A stretch of 54,051 nt of DNA from Streptomyces sp. 8L (GTDB lineage: Bacteria; Actinomycetota; Actinomycetes; Streptomycetales; Streptomycetaceae): positions 1-54,051 of the forward strand of contig NZ_JAIUKE010000018.1 of NCBI RefSeq assembly GCF_020176795.1, in the 5' to 3' direction. The translations under genes were made by a program, and so were the position numbers. A model generated the notes under the pieces. The model saw only the letters and a program-made list of their open reading frames with translations. It ran no database searches and was not told the DNA's origin. Positions 8,910 to 18,008 of the stretch are shown one piece after another. The number at the start of each line of letters is the position of its first letter. Within the stretch, counting starts at the first letter, position 1.

Positions 8910-11768
8910 TTATGCCAACTGCCGGCGTACGAGTTCGGTCAGCCGGCCCGAGGGGTTGGCCAGCAGTGCTTGCGGGGCGCCCTGTTCGACCACCCGGCCG
9001 GCGTCCATCACGATCACGCGGTCGGCGTCCATGACGGTGCTCAGCCGGTGCGCGATCACCAGCCGGCTCGCCCGCAGCCGCCGGGTGCTCTCCATGACGA
9101 CGGCCTGCGTCGCGTTGTCGAGGGCGCTGGTCGCCTCGTCGAAGAAGAGGATGCGCGGGCGCCGTACGAGGGCCTGCGCGATCATCAGCCGCTGGCGCTG
9201 GCCGCCCGAGACGGCCCCGCCGCCCGCGATCATCGTGTGCAGACCCATCGGCATGCGCCGGATGTCCTCGGCGAGCCCGGCGAGTTCGGCCGCCTCCCAC
9301 ACCTCTTCCTGGGTGAACGACTCGGCGCCCCGCACACAGTCCAGGATCGAACCGGTCAGCGGCTGCGCGTTCTGCAGCACGACCCCGCACTGGCGCCGCA
9401 CGGCGCTCAGGTCGAGGGCGGAGAGGTCCTGGCCGTCGTAGAGCACACTGCCGGACACCGGCCGCTCGAAGCCGATCAGCAGCCGCAGCAGGGTGGACTT
9501 GCCGCAGCCGCTCGGTCCGACGACGGCGACGAACTCGCCCTCGCCGACCTCGACCGTGACGTCGTCGAGGACGAGGGGGCCCTCGTCCCCGTACCGGAAC
9601 GACACCCCGCGGGCGGCGAACGCGCCCGTCAGGACGCCCGGCGCGGCGCTGCCGCCCCGTACCTCCGGCTCGCCGCGCAGCACCGGCCGCACCTGTTCGT
9701 ACATCGGCAGCGCGGAGACCGCCGACACGAGGGCGCCGGTGAGCTGGGTGACCGAGGTCAGCAGCATCGTCAGCGAGGTGTTGAAGGTGAGGAAGGACGC
9801 CGACGAGAGGGTGCCGCGCGCGGGGCCCGCGAGGACCATGAACATCAGCAGGGTGCACAGCGGCAGGTACACCGCGTCGACCACGGTGTTGACGTTCTTG
9901 ATGTGCCCGGCGCGCTGCTGCATCCCCCGGGACCTCGCGAACTCCCTGGCCCAGGCGGCGTACGCGAACGGCTCGGCCGCGGCGACGCGCAGCTTGGGCA
10001 GTCCGCGCAGGGTCTGGAAGGCCTGGTTGTTGAGCTTGTTGCCGAGTTTCACCAGGCGGCGCTGCCAGCGCACCTGCCACAGCCCGATCGCGAGGAACAC
10101 GGCGGCGACGACCGCGAGCATGCCGAGCGCGGCGAACGCGAGGGGCACGCTGTAGAAGAGGAGCAGCCCGAGGTTCATCACGCCGACCGTGGTGGACTGG
10201 AGCACGACGGGCGCGATCCCCGACAGGACCCGGCGCACGGAGCTCACGCCCATGGCGGCGCTGGCGAGTTCGCCGGTGGAGCGCTCGCCGAAGAACGCGG
10301 TGGGCAGCCGCAGCAGCCTGTCCCACACGGCGGGCTGGAGGGTGGCCTCCATCCGGCCCTCGATACGCAGCATGGTGAGGTTCTGGAGCAGCCCGAAGGC
10401 GGCGGAGACCGCGCCGGCCACCATGACCGCGATCGCCACCTGCACGATGAGGCTGGTCTGCGCGTGCGGGACGTAGACGCCGAGTACCTTGCCGGTGGCG
10501 ATGGGTACGAGTGCGCCGAGGGCGACGGTGACGAGCCCCGCGAGGACCAGGCCGCGCAGGTCGCCGCGGGCGCCGCGCAGGCTGAAGCGCAGCAACCGCG
10601 CGGGGTTGAGGGGACGTTCGGGCAGCGGACGGTAGAACATCACTCCGTGCGGCTCGAACTCCCCGGCGTTCTCGGCGGTGACGCGGGAACGCGATCCGCT
10701 GAGCGGGTTGACCGCCTCGTACCGGCCGCGCCGCCACAGCAGTGCGACGGGCGCCCCCGAGCGGGCCCGGGTGCCGGCCAGCGGGCCGACGTCGGTGCGC
10801 CACCACTGGCCGGCGAGGCGGACCTGCCGGGTGCGGACCCGGGCGTGCGCGGCGATCCGTTCGACGGGGCCGAGTCGGGCGCCCGTGCCCGCGGTGTCGC
10901 GCGGCGGGTCTCCGAGTGCGATGCCCGCTGCCGCCGCGACCTGGCGGCAGACCGCGAAGACCGCGTCGTCGCCGGCCTCGGGCGCCGCGCCGCCGCGCTC
11001 CCTCTCCGCACGGCCCCCGCGGCCGATGGAGGCGACGAGGGCGCGGTCCGCGCTCTCCCGTTCCCGCTCGCCCGCCCGGATGCCGGCGGCGGTGCGGTCC
11101 TCGTGGGCGCGCTCGCGGCTGTCGATCCACCGGTCGACGGCGGCGAGCAGCCGGTACTGCTGGGCGACCATGCCCTGCCACATCTCCGGGTCCACGAGCA
11201 GATCGCCCGCGAAGCCGGCGCTGTAGGCGGCGCCCGCCTCGACGCTGCCCGCCGGGACGGGCATCCAGAGGATGTCGTCGTCGGCGACGGCGCCGGAGGC
11301 CGGGTCGTCCCCGGCCAGCCGCGCGTCGAGCGGTGCCTCGAAGAGCGCGCCGAGGCCCCGGCCGATACCGAGGGCGAAGGCGTCCTCCAGCGGCGAGGTG
11401 CCCTGGGGCGGCTGCTGCCACAGGGAGGGTCGGGTGAGTTCGCGCAGCGGGATGCGGCGCAGCGCGCAGCCGGGTCCCGGTCTGCCGAGCAGGGTGTGGC
11501 GGGGGCCCTCGACGGGTCCGAGCAGCAGGGTGCCCGCCTCCAGGCGGCCGAGGAAGTGCCAGGGGCCGCCGCCGGCCGCGTCGACCGCGAACAGGTCGAG
11601 GGCTCCGGCGGCCACCAGCCAGAGCACGAGCGGGCCTTCGAGGTTGACGCCGCTGCCCTCGGCGGCCCCTTCCGCGCCGCCGTCGACGGGGGCGCCGAAG
11701 CCCCCGAGTGCGGCCGTGACGCTGTCGCCCTCCGCGTGCCCGGTGCCGGGCCCGGTGGCCGTCGCCAT
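8910..11768 (-). CDS. NHLP-type peptide export ABC protein, permease/ATPase subunit 2
   Basis: 952 aa, ATG start with aaggag 7 nt upstream. The first half (about residues 1-390) is a soluble domain unlike usual exporters. A six-helix transmembrane region (about 400-700) follows, then an ATPase with GPSGCGKST (Walker A), SGGQRQRLMIAQAL (signature), ILFFDEATSALD (Walker B) and an AHRLS switch. This long N-terminal soluble domain with no C39 peptidase matches the second ABC component of NHLP (nitrile-hydratase-leader/double-glycine) secretion systems. It starts 1 nt after the stop of the peptidase-ABC gene, so the two are coupled and probably work as a pair. Cargo is inferred to be the 69-aa peptide at 15109-15318. 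Confidence 0.9.
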   Translation of the reverse strand: MATATGPGTGHAEGDSVTAALGGFGAPVDGGAEGAAEGSGVNLEGPLVLWLVAAGALDLFAVDAAGGGPWHFLGRLEAGTLLLGPVEGPRHTLLGRPGPGCALRRIPLRELTRPSLWQQPPQGTSPLEDAFALGIGRGLGALFEAPLDARLAGDDPASGAVADDDILWMPVPAGSVEAGAAYSAGFAGDLLVDPEMWQGMVAQQYRLLAAVDRWIDSRERAHEDRTAAGIRAGERERESADRALVASIGRGGRAERERGGAAPEAGDDAVFAVCRQVAAAAGIALGDPPRDTAGTGARLGPVERIAAHARVRTRQVRLAGQWWRTDVGPLAGTRARSGAPVALLWRRGRYEAVNPLSGSRSRVTAENAGEFEPHGVMFYRPLPERPLNPARLLRFSLRGARGDLRGLVLAGLVTVALGALVPIATGKVLGVYVPHAQTSLIVQVAIAVMVAGAVSAAFGLLQNLTMLRIEGRMEATLQPAVWDRLLRLPTAFFGERSTGELASAAMGVSSVRRVLSGIAPVVLQSTTVGVMNLGLLLFYSVPLAFAALGMLAVVAAVFLAIGLWQVRWQRRLVKLGNKLNNQAFQTLRGLPKLRVAAAEPFAYAAWAREFARSRGMQQRAGHIKNVNTVVDAVYLPLCTLLMFMVLAGPARGTLSSASFLTFNTSLTMLLTSVTQLTGALVSAVSALPMYEQVRPVLRGEPEVRGGSAAPGVLTGAFAARGVSFRYGDEGPLVLDDVTVEVGEGEFVAVVGPSGCGKSTLLRLLIGFERPVSGSVLYDGQDLSALDLSAVRRQCGVVLQNAQPLTGSILDCVRGAESFTQEEVWEAAELAGLAEDIRRMPMGLHTMIAGGGAVSGGQRQRLMIAQALVRRPRILFFDEATSALDNATQAVVMESTRRLRASRLVIAHRLSTVMDADRVIVMDAGRVVEQGAPQALLANPSGRLTELVRRQLA

Positions 11769-11769
11769 C

Positions 11770-14043
11770 TCAGTGCTCCTTGACGAGGCCGGCGTACGCG
11801 CCGCCCGCGGCGACCAGTTCGTGGTGCCGGCCGCGTTCGACGACGGTGCCGTGGTCGAGGACGACGATCTCGTCGCTGTCCCGCACGGTGCTGAGCCGGT
11901 GCGCGATCACCACGCAGGCGCAGCCGCGCCGCCGCAGGTTGTCCATGATGACGCGCTCGGTCTCGGCGTCCAGCGCGCTGGTCACCTCGTCGAGCACGAG
12001 GACGCTGGGACCGCGCACCAGCGCCCGCGCGATCTCCAGGCGCTGCCGCTGGCCGCCGGAGAAGTTGCGGCCGTCCTGCTCGACGCGGGTGTGGATGCCG
12101 TCGGGGCGGCGCGCGATCACGTCGTCGTAGAGGGCCGCGTCGCGCAGTGCGGCGACGCCGCCCCCGTCCGGGATCGAGGGGTCCCACAGCGCGACGTTGT
12201 CCCGTACGGTCCCCTCGAAGAGGAAGACGTCCTGGTCCACGAAGGACACGGACGCGGCGAGCGCGCCGCGCGGGATGTCCTCGATCGGGCGGCCGTCAAT
12301 GGAGATGGTGCCCTCCCACGGCCGGTAGAGCCCGGAGATCAGGCGCGAGACGGTGGACTTGCCGCTGCCTGAGCCGCCGACGAGGGCGACCTGCCGGCCG
12401 GGTCCCACGGTGAGCGAGAAGCCGCCGAGCAGCGGCGTGTCGAGCGGGCTGTAGCCGAACGTGACGTTCTCCAGGGCGACATGGCCGGTCAGGCGGCGGG
12501 TGCTCGGGTCGCCGCCGCCGCGCGCGTAGAGGGAGTCGGCGGGGAAGTTCTCGACGTCCTTGAGGCGGGCGACGTCGGCCGCGAAGTCCTGGATGCGGCC
12601 CGCGACTCCGTTGAGCCGGGTGATGGGCGCGGTGAAGCGGGTGACGAGCGCCTGGAAGGCGACGAGCAGCCCGATGGAGATGTGCCCGTCCACGGCGCGC
12701 AGGCCGCCGATCCACAGGATCAGCGCGCTGTTGAGGGTGGCGAGCAGCGGCGCGACGACGGCGAGCACGGCGCTCGGCACACCGAGGCGCTGCTGCTCCT
12801 CCAGGGTGGTGGCGTGCTGCCCGGCCCAGCGGCGGAAGAAGCCGTCCTCACCGCCGGTCGCCTTCAGCGTCTCGATGAGCTGGAGTCCGGTGTACGAGGT
12901 GGTGGTGAGGCGGGCGCTGTCGGCGCGGAGTTTCTGGGTGTGGGTGGCGCGCAGGCGGATCACGACGCGCATGGCGACCACGTTGAGGAGTGCCACCAGC
13001 ACGCCCACGACGGTGAGTTGGGGGTCGTAGGTCCACAGCAGCACCGCGTAGAGCAGGACGACGAGGCCGTCGACGCCCGCCGCCGAGAGGTCGCGCGCCA
13101 GGGTCTCGGCGACGGAGTCGTTGGACTGGAGGCGCTGGACGAGGTCGGCGGGGCTGCGCTGGGCGAAGAACGTGACGGGCAACCGCATCAGGTGGCGCAT
13201 GAAGCGGGCGCTGCTGAGCGTGGAGGAGATGATGCGCCCGCGCAGCAGGTTGGCCTGCTGGAGCCCGGTCAGCACGGCGGTCAGCGCGATCATCGCGGCC
13301 ATGGCGGCGAACAGCGGCCCGAGCAGCGAGGTCTGGCCGCCGACCAGGAACATGTCGATGTACGTGCGGCTCAGCGCGGGTACGGCGGCGCCGGTGGCGA
13401 CGAGCAGCAGTCCGGCGAGCAGCGCCGCAAAGAGGGTGCCCGCGGTGCCGCGCATCCGGGCGGGCAGGGCGCGCAGCACACCGGGCCTGCGCCCGCCCGC
13501 GGTGAAAGAGGCGGTGCGTTCGAAGACGAGGGCGACGCCGGTGAAGCTGGTGTCGAAATCCTCGGCGGGCACGAACCTGCGGCCCTTCGCCGGGTCGTTG
13601 ATGTGCGCGCCCCGGGTGCCGAACCTGCGGCCGTGCCCCTCGTAGACGACGTAGTGGTTGAACTCCCAGAAGAGGATCGCCGGGCCCTGGACGCCGGTGA
13701 GGGCGGCGGACTCCATCTGCATGCCCTTGGCGCCGAGTCCGTAACTGCGGGCGGCCTTGAGCAGGTTGCTCGCGCGGGAGCCGTCCCGGGAGACGCCGCA
13801 GGCGATGCGGAGCTCCTCCAGCGGCACGTGGCGGCCGTGGTGGGCGAGGACCATGGCGAGGCAGGCGGCGCCGCACTCGACGGCCTCCATCTGCAGGACG
13901 GTGGGGGTGCGCGCGGACTTGATCGCGCGGCCTGTGTTGTCCGGGGCCTGCGGCCGGGCCGCGGCCCGCGTGGGCCCGGTGCGGTGGCGGCCGTGGGCGC
14001 CGGGCGGGAGCTGCCGCTGCGGCGGTACGCGGGGCCCGCTCAC
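11770..14043 (-). CDS. C39 peptidase-containing ABC exporter for double-glycine peptides
   Basis: 757 aa from GTG 14043, which overlaps the stop of the HlyD-like gene (GTGA). The N-terminal C39 peptidase keeps its catalytic set: Gln51 and Cys57 (LQMEAVECGAACLAM), His130 (FNHYVVYEG) and Asp150 (INDPAKG). It should cleave a leader after Gly-Gly while exporting the core. Six TM helices follow (about 200-450), then an ATPase with GGSGSGKST, SGGQRQRLEIARAL and LVLDEVTSALD. This is the family of NHLP-type peptidase/permease/ATPase proteins. A roughly 45-aa Pro/Arg-rich N-terminal extension precedes the peptidase. Confidence 0.92.
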   Translation of the reverse strand: MSGPRVPPQRQLPPGAHGRHRTGPTRAAARPQAPDNTGRAIKSARTPTVLQMEAVECGAACLAMVLAHHGRHVPLEELRIACGVSRDGSRASNLLKAARSYGLGAKGMQMESAALTGVQGPAILFWEFNHYVVYEGHGRRFGTRGAHINDPAKGRRFVPAEDFDTSFTGVALVFERTASFTAGGRRPGVLRALPARMRGTAGTLFAALLAGLLLVATGAAVPALSRTYIDMFLVGGQTSLLGPLFAAMAAMIALTAVLTGLQQANLLRGRIISSTLSSARFMRHLMRLPVTFFAQRSPADLVQRLQSNDSVAETLARDLSAAGVDGLVVLLYAVLLWTYDPQLTVVGVLVALLNVVAMRVVIRLRATHTQKLRADSARLTTTSYTGLQLIETLKATGGEDGFFRRWAGQHATTLEEQQRLGVPSAVLAVVAPLLATLNSALILWIGGLRAVDGHISIGLLVAFQALVTRFTAPITRLNGVAGRIQDFAADVARLKDVENFPADSLYARGGGDPSTRRLTGHVALENVTFGYSPLDTPLLGGFSLTVGPGRQVALVGGSGSGKSTVSRLISGLYRPWEGTISIDGRPIEDIPRGALAASVSFVDQDVFLFEGTVRDNVALWDPSIPDGGGVAALRDAALYDDVIARRPDGIHTRVEQDGRNFSGGQRQRLEIARALVRGPSVLVLDEVTSALDAETERVIMDNLRRRGCACVVIAHRLSTVRDSDEIVVLDHGTVVERGRHHELVAAGGAYAGLVKEH

Positions 14044-14849
14044 GGCAGCAGCCACTGTGCGGGGTGCTGCCGTGCCACCCGTACGGAACCGTTGGCGGGC
14101 GTCATCGACGTGAGCGTGAAGGGCGGGCCCGAGGGCGAGGACCAGGCGTAGCCGGATGTGGTGCGGTGCGAGGTCCGGAGCGTGACGAGGACGGCGACGG
14201 GCTGCCCGTCGTGGCTGAACTGCTCGGCCAGCTGGGGGTCGCCGAGGAAGGCGGCGATCTGCCGGCGGCTCTGGGTGCCGCGGCCCACGGCCTTGACCGT
14301 GCCGTGCAGGACGCCGTAGGTCTGCTCGGGCGCGGACGGCAGGCTGAGGTCGACCGGCTGCCCCGGGGCGAGCGATGGGCCGCCCGAGGCCGGTACGTAC
14401 AGCACCGCGAGGAGCGGGTCGTGGGGGTGGGCCGCGCGTTCGACGGTCGCGACGTCGGAGCCGGTGGTGACGACGGCGCCGATGGCGGCGGTCAGCGACG
14501 TGACCCGTCCGGCCGCGATCGCGCGGACCGTGTCCGTACCGCCGTGTGCGATCCGCACCCTGACGAGCGGCGCGTCGGCCTCGACGCGCTGCCCCTCCTG
14601 GGCGAGCACGGCGGTGACCTGCCCGGCCACCGGGCTCTGGAGCACGTAACTCCCCTGTCCGTAGGTGAGGATGCCCGGAGCGGCGACGGTGGACGTCACA
14701 TAGCCGGTCACGGCCCACAGCGCGCCCGCCGCCATGGCGGCGAGGGTCACAGCGAGTGTGAGCAGGCCGCGCGGGCGGGCGAGCCGCACGGGGAGGTCGA
14801 GTTCCTCCGGTGACTGGAGCTTGGTGAGCGCCTGTTGGCGGAATTGCAC
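14040..14849 (-). CDS. HlyD-like periplasmic/membrane adaptor of the peptide exporter
   Basis: 269 aa from GTG 14849 (VQFRQQALTKLQSPEELDLPV). The frame runs open upstream only because it passes through the 38-bp tandem repeat, so longer starts are rejected. One TM helix (LLTLAVTLAAMAAGALWAV, near residues 34-52) is followed by a lipoyl/barrel-sandwich segment (SPVAGQVTAVLAQEGQRVEADAPLV split by repeats) and a beta-barrel tail. This is the architecture of the NHLP secretion protein. It works with the two ABC proteins encoded downstream. Its stop is embedded in the start of the C39-ABC gene. Confidence 0.85.
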   Translation of the reverse strand: MQFRQQALTKLQSPEELDLPVRLARPRGLLTLAVTLAAMAAGALWAVTGYVTSTVAAPGILTYGQGSYVLQSPVAGQVTAVLAQEGQRVEADAPLVRVRIAHGGTDTVRAIAAGRVTSLTAAIGAVVTTGSDVATVERAAHPHDPLLAVLYVPASGGPSLAPGQPVDLSLPSAPEQTYGVLHGTVKAVGRGTQSRRQIAAFLGDPQLAEQFSHDGQPVAVLVTLRTSHRTTSGYAWSSPSGPPFTLTSMTPANGSVRVARQHPAQWLLP

Positions 14850-14875
14850 GGTGGTCTTCCCGGTCTTGCCAGTGT

Positions 14876-15027
14876 TCCGGATCGCACGGCGGCCGCACCG
14901 GCTGTCACGGTCCTCCGGATCGCACGGCGGCCGCATCGGACGTCCCGGTCCTCCGGATCACGCGGCGGGCGGACCGGATGTCCCGGTGCTCTGGATCGCG
15001 GGCGGCAGGACCGGGCGTACGGCACAC
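14876..15027. repeat. Four tandem copies of a 38-bp repeat
   Basis: Units begin at 14876, 14914, 14952 and 14990, exactly 38 nt apart. Each opens with TCCGGATCGC or a close variant and continues with a GC-rich GGCGGCCGCA-like core. They fill most of the gap between the precursor stop (15109) and the exporter genes (start 14849). The cores are partly self-complementary. They may act as an attenuator that sets the precursor to exporter transcript ratio, or may simply be an expanded tandem repeat. Confidence 0.7.
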
Positions 15028-15108
15028 GGAAACGTGCCCCGGAGTCCGTAGGGGATACGGACCCGGGACACGAGTCAGTCAGTCACAACCGGTCGGCCGA
15101 CCTGTTGC

Positions 15109-15318
15109 TCAGATGCCGCCGACGAGGCCCGTGACGCCGGACGTGTTCACCATCGGGTCGACGGTGTTGTCGACGGTGGAGAGCACGCCGCCGACGTTGA
15201 CGACACCGGAGACCGTGCCGACGAGGCCGGAAACGGTGTCACCCACGAGACCACCGGACACGTTGTCCAGGTCGGCGTCGGCGATTTCCTGGGTCTCGAC
15301 CTGGGGGGTGGAGTTCAT
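15109..15318 (-). CDS. Double-glycine-leader precursor peptide with Gly/Val-rich core
   Basis: 69 aa from ATG 15318, with a gaaggga ribosome-binding sequence 10 nt upstream (15329-15335). An in-frame upstream ATG is rejected because it lacks such a site. The leader is 23 aa and ends IADADLDNVSGG, a classic acidic double-glycine leader for C39 cleavage. The predicted core is 46 aa, beginning LVGDTVSGLVGTVSG and ending SGVTGLVGGI. It has no Cys, no aromatic residues, and is dominated by Gly, Val, Ser and Thr. The core has pseudo-repeats of V-S-G-x-V. No lanthipeptide, thiopeptide or other modifying enzyme lies nearby, so a lantibiotic call is not supported. It heads the operon with the exporter genes. 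Confidence 0.85.
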   Translation of the reverse strand: MNSTPQVETQEIADADLDNVSGGLVGDTVSGLVGTVSGVVNVGGVLSTVDNTVDPMVNTSGVTGLVGGI

Positions 15319-17057
<1,739 letters not shown>

Positions 17058-17236
17058 GCGCATTACCTCCTGGAGGTCCCGCGGCCCGCGGGCGCGGGGG
17101 CGGTCGTACGGGTAGCCTCTCAGCCCCGCGCTCCCTCCGGCGCGGCAGCCGGGCGCAAGGACCGCCAAGAGGGCGGAGACGTTTCGTCCCCAGCGGGTAC
17201 GTGTAGGAAGGCGGACCCGACGGAAGGAGTCTTCCC

Positions 17237-17491
17237 ATGACCGGTAAGGGCGACGAGGAGCGCACCGCACAGGGTGTCGACCCGGGCCTCCTGGAGGACC
17301 AGCAGCTGCTGCGCGAGCTGGAGACACTGCACCGCACCCGGCACGACACCCTGCTGCACGGGTCGAAGGACGCGCTGGACACGCACAACACGCGCACGGC
17401 ACAGCTAGAGGGCGAGTACCTGCGGCGCCACCCGAAGCGGCATGTCCTCGCGGGACGCACCCGCGCGGGCGCCCGGGGACGCGGCGCCTGA
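17237..17491 (+). CDS. DUF6158 family protein
   Basis: 84 aa, ATG start with aaggag at 17224-17229. Core: GVDPGLLEDQQLLRELETLH followed by RTRHDTLLHGS and LEGEYLRRHP, which I recognise as the small charged, helical DUF6158 family of actinobacteria. Its function is not known. It is likely cytoplasmic, with no TM or signal. It diverges from the FAD oxidoreductase gene and is followed by a 500-nt repeat-bearing gap. Confidence 0.8.
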   Translation: MTGKGDEERTAQGVDPGLLEDQQLLRELETLHRTRHDTLLHGSKDALDTHNTRTAQLEGEYLRRHPKRHVLAGRTRAGARGRGA

Positions 17492-17683
17492 CCGCGCGGG
17501 CGCCGCAGCGCGCCTTCCGGTCCCGGTGCTCGGACGCCCGTACCGCGGGCCTGCCCCGGAGCGGCGCCGGGTCGTGGCAGCGGGCGCGAGGCCGGGCGTT
17601 CGGGACGTCAGGACGCCGGGCCCGCGGCCCGCGCGGCGCCGGCAGTGCACGGGGTCGGCGGCGGTGCGCACTCCTCCTGCCGC

Positions 17684-17789
17684 CACGGCGCCTTTCCGCG
17701 CGGCGAGTTGGCCACGTCGCGGCGGCATCCCGTGGCGGCTGGAGCGGGGCGCGGGTTCGCCACGCCGTGGCGGCTGGAGCAGGGCGCCT
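17684..17789. repeat. Two tandem copies of a motif also present inside the Gfo/Idh gene
   Basis: Copy A (17684-17752) resembles 28629-28685 (CACGGCGCCTT, then GCGAGTT and GCCAC) but carries an extra 13 nt. Copy B (17753-17789) shares TTCGCCACGCCGTGGCGGCT and its GGAGCAGGGCGC continuation almost exactly. In the Gfo/Idh gene the motif encodes EFATSWRLEQGA; here it is non-coding. Confidence 0.6.
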
Positions 17790-17976
17790 CGGGTGCGGCC
17801 CGGGCCGGGGCGTCAGTGTGCGGCCGTGGCGTGCCCCGCGCTCCGGCGCTCGCGGCCGGGGAGGGTCGCGGGACGGCGGCCGGCCCGAGCCCGGAACCGG
17901 TCCCGGCCCTCCCGGCCGCGCGGCGGGCAGGGCCGGGCGGCCCGGGACGGCGCCGGGCTGTGTCCCGGCACGGGCC

Positions 17977-18008
17977 GGGCGTCCGGGGCGTCAGGACCCC
18001 GGGCGCCC
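17977..18008 (-). terminator. GC-rich hairpin at the end of the glycosidase/dehydrogenase operon
   Basis: Arms 17977-17988 and 17997-18008 pair at 11 of 12 positions around an 8-nt loop. The loop contains the TGA stop of the debranching-enzyme gene (17991-17993). There is no U tract, as is usual in Streptomyces. It probably terminates the minus-strand operon. Confidence 0.45.
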
